Assembly: GCA_937952995.1 (NCBI GenBank)
Contig: CALFYB010000446.1
Location: forward strand, 1 to 9,351
DNA from: an uncultured Caulobacteraceae bacterium
Lineage (GTDB): Bacteria > Pseudomonadota > Alphaproteobacteria > Caulobacterales > Caulobacteraceae
Direction of reading: 5' to 3'
Length of the DNA: 9,351 nucleotides
Shown here: in pieces, positions 1 through 6,780 of the stretch
Layout: each line of letters starts with the position of its first letter
Position numbering within the stretch: position 1 is the stretch's first letter
Program-made: the position numbers and the translations under genes
Notes under the pieces: generated by a model
Databases searched by the model: none
Told to the model about the DNA's origin: nothing
Seen by the model: only the letters and a program-made list of their open reading frames with translations

Positions 1-620
1 GCGCCCTGCATCAGCGGGGTGTTGAAGATGCCGGGCAGGATGGTGTTGACGCGGATACCGTCACCCATCAGGTCGCGAGCGATTGGCAAGGTCATGCCGA
101 CAACGCCGCCCTTGGAGGCCGAATAGGCCGCTTGGCCCATCTGACCATCAACGGCTGCCACCGACGCCGTATTGACGATTGCACCGCGCTCGCCATCGGC
201 CAGAGGCTCCAGATCCAGCATGCCCTTCGCCGACTTGGCGATGCAGCGGAAGGTGCCGACCAGGTTGATCTGCAAGATCATGTTGAAGGCGTCGAGCGGG
301 AAGTGCTTGGTCTCGCCGGTCTGCTTGTCGCGGCTGGCGGTCTTGGCCGCATTGCCGGTGCCAGCGCAGTTGATCAAGATGCGCTCTTGACCGTGGGCCG
401 CACGGGCCTTGGCAAAGCCAGCATCGACATCGTCATCGCTGGTGACATTGACCTTGCAGAACACGCCGCCAATGTCCTTGGCGACGGCTTCGCCCTTCTG
501 TTCGTTCATATCGAAAATGGCGACGCGAACGCCGCGAGCAGCCAAAGCGCGGGCCGTGGCTTCGCCGAGGCCAGAGGCCCCGCCAGTCACGACGGCGGCA
601 ACCGAAGAATTAAGCTCCAT
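1..620 (-). CDS. HSD10-like short-chain dehydrogenase, partial (C-terminus off the left edge)
   Basis: Probable NAD-dependent 3-hydroxyacyl-CoA dehydrogenase type II (HSD17B10-like), a cytosolic beta-oxidation-type enzyme that oxidises 3-hydroxyacyl-CoA or related hydroxy substrates. The 206 complete codons visible show the cofactor motif TGGASGLG (residues 12-19), an acidic Asp37 after beta-2 that favours NAD over NADP, NCAG (84-87), and a catalytic triad of Ser153, Tyr166 (AYSASK) and Lys170. The insertion around residues 95-125, with PLDAF followed by INLVGTF, is typical of the HSD10 subgroup. The ATG at 620 is supported by an AGGGAA ribosome-binding site at 629-634, 8 nt upstream. Family length is about 255 residues, so roughly 50 are missing beyond the edge. 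It faces away from the YhhN-type gene across a 183-bp spacer. SDR membership is certain; the exact substrate is inference, since subgroup members act on acyl-CoAs, steroids or alcohols. Confidence 0.9.
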   Translation of the reverse strand, partial: MELNSSVAAVVTGGASGLGEATARALAARGVRVAIFDMNEQKGEAVAKDIGGVFCKVNVTSDDDVDAGFAKARAAHGQERILINCAGTGNAAKTASRDKQTGETKHFPLDAFNMILQINLVGTFRCIAKSAKGMLDLEPLADGERGAIVNTASVAAVDGQMGQAAYSASKGGVVGMTLPIARDLMGDGIRVNTILPGIFNTPLMQG

Positions 621-803
621 TGGACGAGTTCCCTGTTGTTGCTTTTCATGATGAAGTCGTTGGACCGACCTGACTAGGGATGTACCGCTCATGGACGCAG
701 AGTCCAATACTGACGCAAGGGCACCTTGGCCGGTTGATGTGATTTCTTGCGCAAGGGGCCTTATCCGAGGCCCTGACGCTCGCCTCGGTTTAGGATTTTT
801 CCC
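621..803. other. Divergent intergenic spacer with short palindromes
   Basis: This 183-bp spacer must hold promoters for the leftward HSD10-like gene and the rightward YhhN-type gene. I could not pick a convincing -35/-10 pair for either. It contains several short symmetric elements: TTCAT-G-ATGAA at 645-655 (25 bp before the SDR start), CAAGG-GCA-CCTTG at 716-728, the perfect 10-mer CTTGCGCAAG at 746-755, and GGGCC-N8-GGCCC at 756-773. Any of these could be a regulator site, but arms this short are also expected by chance. Confidence 0.35.
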
Positions 804-1463
804 ATGATCACTGCCCTTTGGCTGGTTTCTGCCCTCAGCGCGTTGGTCTATGGCGCGCTCTGGGTCTTGGGTCCGGTCTCGCCCCTGCGCACTGTGGTCA
901 AGATGGTCCCGGTCGCCGCTCTGGCCCTGATCGCCTATCTGACCGGTCCGCAGCATGGCCTAGCCTTGCTGTTGCCCGCCGCCCTCGCCCTATCGGCGGT
1001 CGGGGATGGGTTCTTGGCCGGTGATCCCAAAAGGTGGCTGCCGCTCGGCCTTGCCAGCTTTCTCATCGCCCATCTGATCTATGTCGCCCTGTTCTGGAGC
1101 GTGGGCGGACCGAGCGCCCTATCGGAGCCCATCCGGCCAATCCTGATCGGGGCGGCAGCCATCAGCGGCGTTGGCATGCTCACCTGGTTGTGGCCACATC
1201 TGGGGGCGATGAGGGGCGCGGTCAGTGCCTATGTCGCCGCCATTGTCGCCATGTTAGCCACCAGCCTGCTCCTGCCTTGGACCGCTTGGCCGGTGATGGA
1301 CGGGGCCGCAGCCTTCATGGCCTCGGACGCCGTCCTGTCAGCGGATCTGTTTCGCGGTGCGCGGCTGGCCGGATCAGAGCGTTTGAGCGGCTATGCGATC
1401 TGGGGCCTCTATTATGGCGGTCAAGCGGCGATCGCCCTTGGCCTTATGAGCTTAAGCCTCTAG
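804..1463 (+). CDS. YhhN/TMEM86 family membrane protein (putative lysoplasmalogenase)
   Basis: Integral inner-membrane protein of 219 residues, the usual size for the YhhN family, with about seven or eight hydrophobic segments. Characterised animal members (TMEM86) hydrolyse the vinyl-ether bond of lysoplasmalogens; the role of most bacterial members is unknown. Family signatures are visible in order: Lys33 with a following Pro in TM2 (KMVP), the Ser-x-x-Gly-Asp motif at 64-68, His90 and Tyr93 in a helix (AHLIYVALF), and Gly-Ala...Ser-Asp near 167-175, where the Asp is thought to be catalytic. The ATG at 804 has AGGA at 792-795, 8 nt upstream. It is the only plus-strand gene in the window, and its last 12 bases overlap the end of the convergent exporter gene. 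No obvious functional tie to its neighbours. Family assignment is fairly firm; enzymatic activity is inferred. Confidence 0.85.
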   Translation: MITALWLVSALSALVYGALWVLGPVSPLRTVVKMVPVAALALIAYLTGPQHGLALLLPAALALSAVGDGFLAGDPKRWLPLGLASFLIAHLIYVALFWSVGGPSALSEPIRPILIGAAAISGVGMLTWLWPHLGAMRGAVSAYVAAIVAMLATSLLLPWTAWPVMDGAAAFMASDAVLSADLFRGARLAGSERLSGYAIWGLYYGGQAAIALGLMSLSL

Positions 1464-2414
1464 CGCTGCCGCAGAGGCCTCGGCCGCAGCCTTAGACTTG
1501 GCCTTCTTGGCTTCCCACTGTTCGTGCCAAGTGATGATCAGGGTCGATCCGACCACGACGGCAGCCCCGACCATGGTGACGAGGCTCGGAATGTCGTGGA
1601 AGAAGGCAAAGCCGAACAGGACGGCAAAGACCAGCCGCGTATAGTCGATAGGGGCCATAGCCCCGGCGTCACCGATCTGCATACCCTTGATATAGCAGGC
1701 CTGGGTCACCACCCCGAGCACGCCCATCGCCGCGAGCAGGGCCAGATCCATCGGACTGGGCCAGCGCCAGACAAGCAGGGCCGGAGGCAGGGCGAAGACC
1801 AGACCCAGAACCGCCGCCCAAGCCAAAAGGGTGATGGTCTTGTGATCGCGCGTCATCACCTTCATGCCGGTAATGGTCAGGGCAAAGAGGAAGGCCGAGG
1901 CTAGGGCCGCCATCTGGGGGATGGTGAAGCCGCTATGGCCTGCTGCTTCTGGCCGCAACATCAACAGAACACCGCCAAAGCCCACGAGACTGGCCCCGAT
2001 GCGCAATAGTCCGAGCTTCTCGCGCAGGACAAAGGCGGCCAGCGGCACGAGCCACAGGGTGCGGGTGAAGGACAGCGCATTGGCCTCGGCCAGCGGCATC
2101 TTCTGCACCGCATAGAAGCCCATGGTCATGGCCACGACGCCTGCGCCAGATCGGAACAGCAATATACCAGGACGACTGGTCCTAAAGGTGCCGCGCCAAT
2201 CCTTGATCATCATGGGGGCCAGCACGATCATGCTCGCTGCCTGACGATAGAAGGTCTGCAAAGAGGCCGGATAGTCGTCGCCAAGAAATTTGATCAGCGT
2301 GGTCATGGCCGTGTAGGTCAGGGCCGAAACCAGCATCCACAGGGCCCCGCGCACATTCGGCGCGAGACCTTCGGCCCACTGGACCGCTCTCAATCTTGGC
2401 GACAGACCCGTCAT
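1452..2414 (-). CDS. DMT superfamily transporter, EamA type
   Basis: Inner-membrane drug/metabolite exporter of 320 residues with about ten TM helices arranged as two EamA repeats (roughly residues 23-153 and 168-295). The first repeat ends in the characteristic stretch around PLAEANALSFTRTLWLVPL and REKLG, with Arg-Glu at the TM4/TM5 boundary. The C-terminus is a short Lys/Ala-rich cytosolic tail. The frame is open 96 nt further upstream, but I chose the ATG at 2414: it overlaps the stop of the preceding SDR as ATGA, and the upstream extension is Arg-rich and lies inside the SDR coding sequence. The AGGA just ahead is too close to be a good Shine-Dalgarno site, so expression is probably coupled to the SDR. 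It is last in the efflux operon, suggesting export of a product or relative of the SDR substrate (inference). The substrate cannot be read from sequence. Confidence 0.88.
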   Translation of the reverse strand: MTGLSPRLRAVQWAEGLAPNVRGALWMLVSALTYTAMTTLIKFLGDDYPASLQTFYRQAASMIVLAPMMIKDWRGTFRTSRPGILLFRSGAGVVAMTMGFYAVQKMPLAEANALSFTRTLWLVPLAAFVLREKLGLLRIGASLVGFGGVLLMLRPEAAGHSGFTIPQMAALASAFLFALTITGMKVMTRDHKTITLLAWAAVLGLVFALPPALLVWRWPSPMDLALLAAMGVLGVVTQACYIKGMQIGDAGAMAPIDYTRLVFAVLFGFAFFHDIPSLVTMVGAAVVVGSTLIITWHEQWEAKKAKSKAAAEASAAALEA

Positions 2415-3295
2415 CCTTGAGGAGCGGCCATGGCTGCACGCATCTGCTCGGCCTGCTCTGGCGTGATGCCAAGGGCTGCGAGCAGCGGCGATGGGGCGCT
2501 CTTGTCCCACGCGTTGCGGCCGCCAATGGTGATGGCTCCGTCAACGACCAGATGGGTGCCGCTGACAAAGGCCGAGGCATCAGACGCCAGATAGAGGCAG
2601 GCCTTGGCGATGTCCTCGGGCATGCCGCCCTTGGGCACGGGCTGGAAAGCGGGCGCGACGGACGCAATCTGCGCGGCCATCTGATCGGCCACTTCACGCG
2701 GCAGACCGAACGAGGCCCCAAAGATCGAGGTGGCAATCAGGCCGGGGCAGATGGCATTGACGCGGATGTTCTGCGGCGAAAGCTCTGCTGCGGCGCATTT
2801 GGTCAGGTGGATCACGGCCGACTTGGCCGTGGAATAGGCCAAGGGTCCCCATCCGGCCTGCAGGCCTGCGATCGAGGCCGTATTAACAATCGCCCCGCCG
2901 CCGCGCGCGCGCATCAGCGGAACAGCATGTTTCATGCCCAGAACGACTGAGCGGACCAACAGGTTTTGAACGCTGTCCCACGCCGCAGCGGTCATGTCTT
3001 CGACGCCATTGCTGGCCCCGCCCGCACCGGCATTGTTGAACAGGATATCGAGACCGCCAAAGGCCTCGGCGGCAGTATTGATCGCCTTGGCGATGTCGGC
3101 TTCTTGGGTCACGTCGCAGTGAACATAGCGCAGCAGATCGCCGAACCGGGCTTCGAGCATGGCACCCTTTTCGTCCTGCACATCAGCGCAAACCACCTTC
3201 GCGCCTTCAGCGATAAAAAGCTCAACCGTACCAAGCCCGATGCCCGAGCAACCGCCCGTGATGACGGCTACCTTGCCGTTAAGTGATCCCGTCAT
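2411..3295 (-). CDS. Classical SDR family oxidoreductase
   Basis: Cytosolic NAD(P)-dependent oxidoreductase of 294 residues. Visible motifs: TGGCSGIG (13-20), Asp38 after beta-2 (favours NAD), NNAG (87-90), catalytic Ser141, Tyr154 and Lys158 (AYSTAK), and PG at 184-185, followed by the C-terminal GxxxxVDG signature (SGTHLVVDGA). About 30 residues after that signature form an extra helical tail, making it longer than the usual 250. The frame extends 23 codons upstream, but the ATG at 3295 is preferred: it sits 7 nt after AAGGA (3303-3307) and is followed directly by the usual SDR start (NGKVAVITGG). It lies 58 bp after the TetR gene and shares an ATGA overlap with the DMT gene, so it belongs to the efflux operon. 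The likely role is converting a toxic or signalling alcohol or ketone handled by the pumps. The substrate is unknown. Confidence 0.9.
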   Translation of the reverse strand: MTGSLNGKVAVITGGCSGIGLGTVELFIAEGAKVVCADVQDEKGAMLEARFGDLLRYVHCDVTQEADIAKAINTAAEAFGGLDILFNNAGAGGASNGVEDMTAAAWDSVQNLLVRSVVLGMKHAVPLMRARGGGAIVNTASIAGLQAGWGPLAYSTAKSAVIHLTKCAAAELSPQNIRVNAICPGLIATSIFGASFGLPREVADQMAAQIASVAPAFQPVPKGGMPEDIAKACLYLASDASAFVSGTHLVVDGAITIGGRNAWDKSAPSPLLAALGITPEQAEQMRAAMAAPQG

Positions 3296-3324
3296 GACCC
3301 GTTCCTTCCCATTGTTGTTGTCTG

Positions 3325-3346
3325 AAGGCTGTAAACCCAAAGCCTT
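3325..3346. promoter_or_regulatory. Inverted repeat between tetR and SDR genes
   Basis: AAGGCT (3325-3330) and AGCCTT (3341-3346) are perfect 6-bp inverted arms around a 10-bp spacer, in the 58-bp gap between the TetR gene and the SDR gene. An alternative small stem, CCAA-AGCC-TTGG (3337-3348), overlaps it. No T-run follows on the minus strand, so this is not an intrinsic terminator. It could be a TetR-family operator for an internal promoter or an mRNA-processing hairpin. The evidence is only symmetry and position. Confidence 0.3.
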
Positions 3347-3353
3347 GGTTCGC

Positions 3354-3980
3354 CTAGTTTGCAAGGCCTCTTTCAGGCGCGTAGGCCCGGAAAAAGCGCT
3401 TTGCGACGGCCTGCGCCAAATGGTCGATCTGCTCTGGGTCGGCGCTGACCTCCATGCCCATCAGGGCGCGGAACTGGCGATGTCCTGAACACATGCCCGC
3501 AAAGAACTCTGCGGCCTCCATCGGGTCATCGACGGCCATGCGGCCAGCCTTGGTTTCAGCCGCTAGAAAGTCCGCAATAAGGGTGCGAGTGGTCATCGGG
3601 CCAGCCTCGAACACCGCCTTGGCCAGCTCCGGCATTGCCCCCGCCCCCTGCACCGTCACCCGGATCAGGGAATAGGCGCGAACATTCGAGACAATGGCGA
3701 TCAAGGTTCGGGCGAGCGCGGCCAAGGTCTCGACCGGCTGGTCCGCTCCGCCCTGAACACGAAGGGGCGCGGTGATATGCGACACCCGGCGCGCCACCAG
3801 AGCCTCGATCAAAGCCGTCTTGCAACCAAAGTGATTATAGATCGTCTGCTTGGACACGCCCGCGTGGCGAGCAATCGCCTCGATAGACGCGCCCAGCCCA
3901 CGTTCGCCCAGCACGTCAGAGGCCGCATCGAGAATCGCCTCGCTCTTGACCAGATCGATCTGACCTGACGCCCGCGGCAT
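3354..3980 (-). CDS. TetR/AcrR family transcriptional regulator
   Basis: DNA-binding repressor of 208 residues. The N-terminal TetR helix-turn-helix is clear at about 32-51 (SIEAIARHAGVSKQTIYNHF), preceded by the usual helix starting ILDAA. The all-helical ligand-binding domain (about 60-205) ends in an MGMEVSADPEQIDHLAQAV-type helix resembling AefR-like TetR C-terminal domains. The ATG at 3980 shares one base with the stop of the pump gene (TAATG) and has a strong AGAGGA site at 3987-3992, 6 nt upstream, inside the end of the pump gene. As the third gene of the efflux operon it most likely represses the operon and is released by a pump substrate, giving autoregulation; this is inference from context. 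I could not identify its operator with confidence; candidates are the inverted repeats at 6746-6761 and 3325-3346. Confidence 0.92.
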   Translation of the reverse strand: MPRASGQIDLVKSEAILDAASDVLGERGLGASIEAIARHAGVSKQTIYNHFGCKTALIEALVARRVSHITAPLRVQGGADQPVETLAALARTLIAIVSNVRAYSLIRVTVQGAGAMPELAKAVFEAGPMTTRTLIADFLAAETKAGRMAVDDPMEAAEFFAGMCSGHRQFRALMGMEVSADPEQIDHLAQAVAKRFFRAYAPERGLAN

Positions 3981-5569
3981 TAGTGATCCTCTACCGGCTG
4001 CGCGGCATAGAGATTGGGCGCTGGCTTTACAAAGAAAGCTGCAAAGGCCGCAAAGAAGCAGCAGAGCGACAGGGCCGCGAAGGCGTCGCCATAGGCTAGG
4101 GTCGCGGCATCTCTCATCAGCAGATAGTGGATAACCTTGCGGCTCGCAGCGGTCGGATCAGAGACCCCCATCTCGGTCATCCGCATGGCCATTCCGGCCA
4201 TCATCTCTTGACCCTTTTGGCTGGCGACACTCATGCGCGAAGACAGTTCACTCATGTGCTGCGTTGTGGAAACGCTCAAGACCGTGGTCAGTACCGCTAG
4301 GCCCATCGCCCCGCCGACATTGCGCGACAGATTGACCAGCCCCGCCGCGGTCTTGATCAGTTCCGGCTTCAAGGTCGACATGGTCACGTTCTGACTGGCG
4401 ATCATGGCGATCATGACGCCGCAGCCTCGAAAGGCCTGTAGGCTCGCCAATTCCCAAAATCCCCATTGAGGGGTCACGGCATGGCCAAGCCAAAAGCCAT
4501 AGCCAGCGCAGACAAAGCCAAAGGCTAAGGGATAGCGCGGGTCCATCAATCGCACCCAGCGGCCAAGGATCGGGCCCGTCAAGAACATGGCCAGGCCGCC
4601 GACCACCATCGTGGTTCCCACCTCGCCCGAGGAAAAGCCTCGGATACGTCCCAGAAACAGCGGCAACAGATAGGTGCCACCGAACAGGCAGATGCCTGTC
4701 ACGAAGGTCATCACGATGCCGATGGAAAAGTTCAAATTCTGAAAAGCGCGCAGTTCGACGATCGGCTGTTTGTAGCTCAAGGATCGCCAAACAAAGATGG
4801 CACAGCAGATCGCACCGGTCACCGCCAGCAACAGGATCAGATCATCCTCAAACCAGTTCTTCCGCGCGCCCTCTTCCAACACATACTGCGTGGCCATGAG
4901 GAACACCCCCATGAAGGCGAGGCCAATCCAATCAAAGCCCTTGGTCAGGGTGGGATCGCCCTTATCGAAATCGCCGTAGCGGCTGACCAGAAACAGGACC
5001 AGCAGGCCGGGGGGCACATTGATGAAGAACAGCCAGCGCCAGTTCAGCCACTCGGTCAGGTGCCCGCCAAGAATGGGGCCGACGGTCGGCGCAAGGGTGA
5101 TGATCATCCCCATGATCACGCTGGACAACATCCGCTTGTCAGGCGGGAAGGCGGTAAAGGCCACGGCAAAGACCGTCGGGATCATGGCCCCGCCGATGAA
5201 GCCCTGTAGGGCCCGGGTGATGATCATGGTCTCGATGTTTGACGACATGCCTGTGGCGACACTCATCACCACAAAGCCCAGACACGAGGCCATATAGACC
5301 TTCTGCGTGCCCCAGATGCGCGAGAGGTAACTGGACAGCGGGATCATCACGACCTCGGCCACCAGATAGGAGGTCTGGACCCAGCTGACCTCGTCGGCGC
5401 TGGCGCTAATGCCAGCCTGAATTTGAGGCAGCGACGAGGCTACGATCTGGATGTCGAGAACGGCCATGAACTGGCCTACGACCATCGCGCCAAACCCTAG
5501 AAAGAGTTTGACCCAATCCACTGAGGCCGTAGCGCCGGCGTTAGGCGCGGCAGCGGCGGGTTGGCTCAC
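3980..5569 (-). CDS. emrB: EmrB-like DHA2 family MFS drug/H+ antiporter (14 TM)
   Basis: Proton-driven multidrug exporter in the inner membrane, 529 residues, matching the usual length of DHA2 (14-TM) pumps of the EmrB/QacA group. Visible markers: the TM1 motif with Asp39 (AVLDIQIVASSLP), the motif A region around 78-92, Arg119 in TM4, antiporter motif C near 160-171 (APTVGPILGGHL), and the EmrB-typical NWRWLFFINVPPG at 176-188. The start is a GTG at 5569; its first four bases form GTGA with the stop of the adaptor gene, so translation is probably coupled. The next in-frame ATG lies inside TM1 and would cut the protein. It should pair with the EmrA-like adaptor encoded just upstream and an outer-membrane TolC-type channel not present here. 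The substrate class (lipophilic organics or drugs) is known for the family; the actual ligand is unknown. Confidence 0.95.
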   Translation of the reverse strand: MSQPAAAAPNAGATASVDWVKLFLGFGAMVVGQFMAVLDIQIVASSLPQIQAGISASADEVSWVQTSYLVAEVVMIPLSSYLSRIWGTQKVYMASCLGFVVMSVATGMSSNIETMIITRALQGFIGGAMIPTVFAVAFTAFPPDKRMLSSVIMGMIITLAPTVGPILGGHLTEWLNWRWLFFINVPPGLLVLFLVSRYGDFDKGDPTLTKGFDWIGLAFMGVFLMATQYVLEEGARKNWFEDDLILLLAVTGAICCAIFVWRSLSYKQPIVELRAFQNLNFSIGIVMTFVTGICLFGGTYLLPLFLGRIRGFSSGEVGTTMVVGGLAMFLTGPILGRWVRLMDPRYPLAFGFVCAGYGFWLGHAVTPQWGFWELASLQAFRGCGVMIAMIASQNVTMSTLKPELIKTAAGLVNLSRNVGGAMGLAVLTTVLSVSTTQHMSELSSRMSVASQKGQEMMAGMAMRMTEMGVSDPTAASRKVIHYLLMRDAATLAYGDAFAALSLCCFFAAFAAFFVKPAPNLYAAQPVEDH

Positions 5570-6675
5570 TGGGCAGCGCTCTTCGGATCCGCCGCAGGGG
5601 CTGGCTGACGCGCCGCAGAACTGGCTTCGGCGAAGGACGGGCCGGTCTTGCCGCGCACATCGACCTGAACCTCAACCGACAGACCGGGACGCAGTGCCCC
5701 ACGGAGCGGATCATTGGCATCAACGGCAATCTTCACCGGCACGCGCTGGACGATCTTGGTGAAGTTCCCCACCGCATTTTCAACTGGGATCAGTGCAAAC
5801 TCAGAACCGGTCGCAGGGGCGAAACTGTCTACTCGGCCACGGATCGGGGTCTTGCTAAAGGCATCGGCCTTGATCTCGACCGTTTGGCCAATCCGGATGC
5901 GGCTGACCTGCGTCTCTTTGAAGTTGGCCAGAACAAAGGTGTCCGACAGGGGCACGACGCTCATCAGGGCTGAGCCGGGGCGAATATATTGGCCTGGACG
6001 CACCGAGCGAGCCCCGACAATACCGGCGACAGGAGCGCGGATGACGGTGCGTTCAACCTCGATCTTGGCCTGCTCCATCGCCGCGCGGGCGGCAGCGGCC
6101 TCGGCGCTGGTCTGAGCCCTGGCAGAGGTGAGCGAATTGGCGGCTTGGCGTTCGGCCTGCAGGCTGGCTTCGGCTTGGGCGACACTGGCGCTGGTCTGGG
6201 CCGCATTGGCTCCGACGGATTGAAGCCGCTGATCAGAGACCCAGCCATTTCCGGACAGGGCGCGGTAGCGCTGCAGATCAAGGGCAGCCCGCTGGGCATC
6301 GACCTTGGCGCTGGTCACGACCGCAGAACGCTGAGCGATCAAGGCCTGTTCGAGTGCGGCCTTGTCATCGACACCCTTGATCGCCGCCTCTAAGGCCGCG
6401 ACCTTGGCGACGGCTTGAGCCAGCTTGGCTTCCGATTGCGAACCATCCAAACGCACGAGGACCTGACCAGCCTCGACCCTTTGGTTATCGGCGACCAAGA
6501 CCTCAGCAACGTAACCATCGATCTGAGGGCTGACCGTGACCGTATCGGCCTGAACATAGGCATTGTCGGTCTTTTCGTAGCGCTGCTTGTTGGTCCACCA
6601 AACCGAAACACCGGTGACCAGACCGATAGCGACAATTGCAGCCACCAGCAGCGGAATGAGTTTTGCCCTCGGCAT
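5566..6675 (-). CDS. emrA: EmrA-like HlyD-family membrane fusion protein
   Basis: Periplasmic adaptor of 369 residues that links the EmrB-like pump to an outer-membrane channel. It has one N-terminal membrane anchor (about 6-27), then the hallmark TDNAYVQADTVTVSPQIDGY start of the split biotinyl-lipoyl domain (about 36-77), a long Ala/Gln-rich alpha-helical coiled-coil hairpin (about 80-205), the second half of the lipoyl domain beginning RTVIRAPVAGIVG (209-221), and beta-barrel segments to about 340. The tail after 340 is low-complexity (Ala/Pro/Ser). It starts at the ATG at 6675, about 7 nt after a G-run (6683-6687), an atypical Shine-Dalgarno. It overlaps the GTG of the pump gene by four bases and is the first gene of the operon, so the promoter should lie in 6676-6780. 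The residue order matches EmrA rather than RND adaptors. Confidence 0.95.
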   Translation of the reverse strand: MPRAKLIPLLVAAIVAIGLVTGVSVWWTNKQRYEKTDNAYVQADTVTVSPQIDGYVAEVLVADNQRVEAGQVLVRLDGSQSEAKLAQAVAKVAALEAAIKGVDDKAALEQALIAQRSAVVTSAKVDAQRAALDLQRYRALSGNGWVSDQRLQSVGANAAQTSASVAQAEASLQAERQAANSLTSARAQTSAEAAAARAAMEQAKIEVERTVIRAPVAGIVGARSVRPGQYIRPGSALMSVVPLSDTFVLANFKETQVSRIRIGQTVEIKADAFSKTPIRGRVDSFAPATGSEFALIPVENAVGNFTKIVQRVPVKIAVDANDPLRGALRPGLSVEVQVDVRGKTGPSFAEASSAARQPAPAADPKSAAQ

Positions 6676-6780
6676 GTGCCGACCCCCGAACTTTGATATT
6701 GATCTCTAGGTCTATCGGCCTGCGCCATGAGACTCAACGTTCAAATGGACCGAGGCGTCCAAAAATCAACGGCAGAGCGG
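6676..6780 (-). promoter_or_regulatory. Putative promoter/operator region of the emrAB operon
   Basis: This 105-bp gap separates the upstream SDR stop from the emrA-like start. On the minus strand TTGAGT and TAGACC are separated by 17 bp, a weak sigma-70-like pair (4 of 6 and 3 of 6 matches to consensus). Just upstream of it, TGGAC-N6-GTCCA (6746-6761) forms a 5-bp inverted repeat. The repeat could be an operator for the operon's TetR protein, or a weak hairpin after the upstream SDR (only three T follow on the minus strand). The operon has to be transcribed from here or by read-through from the SDR at 7506. Confidence 0.35.

Noticed and set aside
132..677. Plus-strand open frame of 181 residues opposite the HSD10-like gene
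   Set aside because: It is antisense to a clear SDR with intact motifs, has no family resemblance, and the minus-strand frame explains the sequence.
2415..2510. N-terminal extension of the DMT exporter to an ATG at 2510
   Set aside because: It would overlap the SDR by 100 bases and add an Arg/His/Pro-rich leader unlike the family. The ATGA junction at 2414 is a much better start.
2396..2950. Plus-strand open frame of 184 residues opposite the SDR/DMT junction
   Set aside because: Long antisense frames are common in GC-rich DNA with this codon bias; no recognisable domain and no plausible ribosome-binding site.
3296..3364. N-terminal extension of the SDR to an ATG at 3364
   Set aside because: It would run back into the TetR gene, while the ATG at 3295 has a good Shine-Dalgarno and the standard SDR N-terminus.
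6746..6761. Intrinsic terminator after the divergent SDR
   Set aside because: The stem is only five base pairs and just three T follow it on the minus strand.
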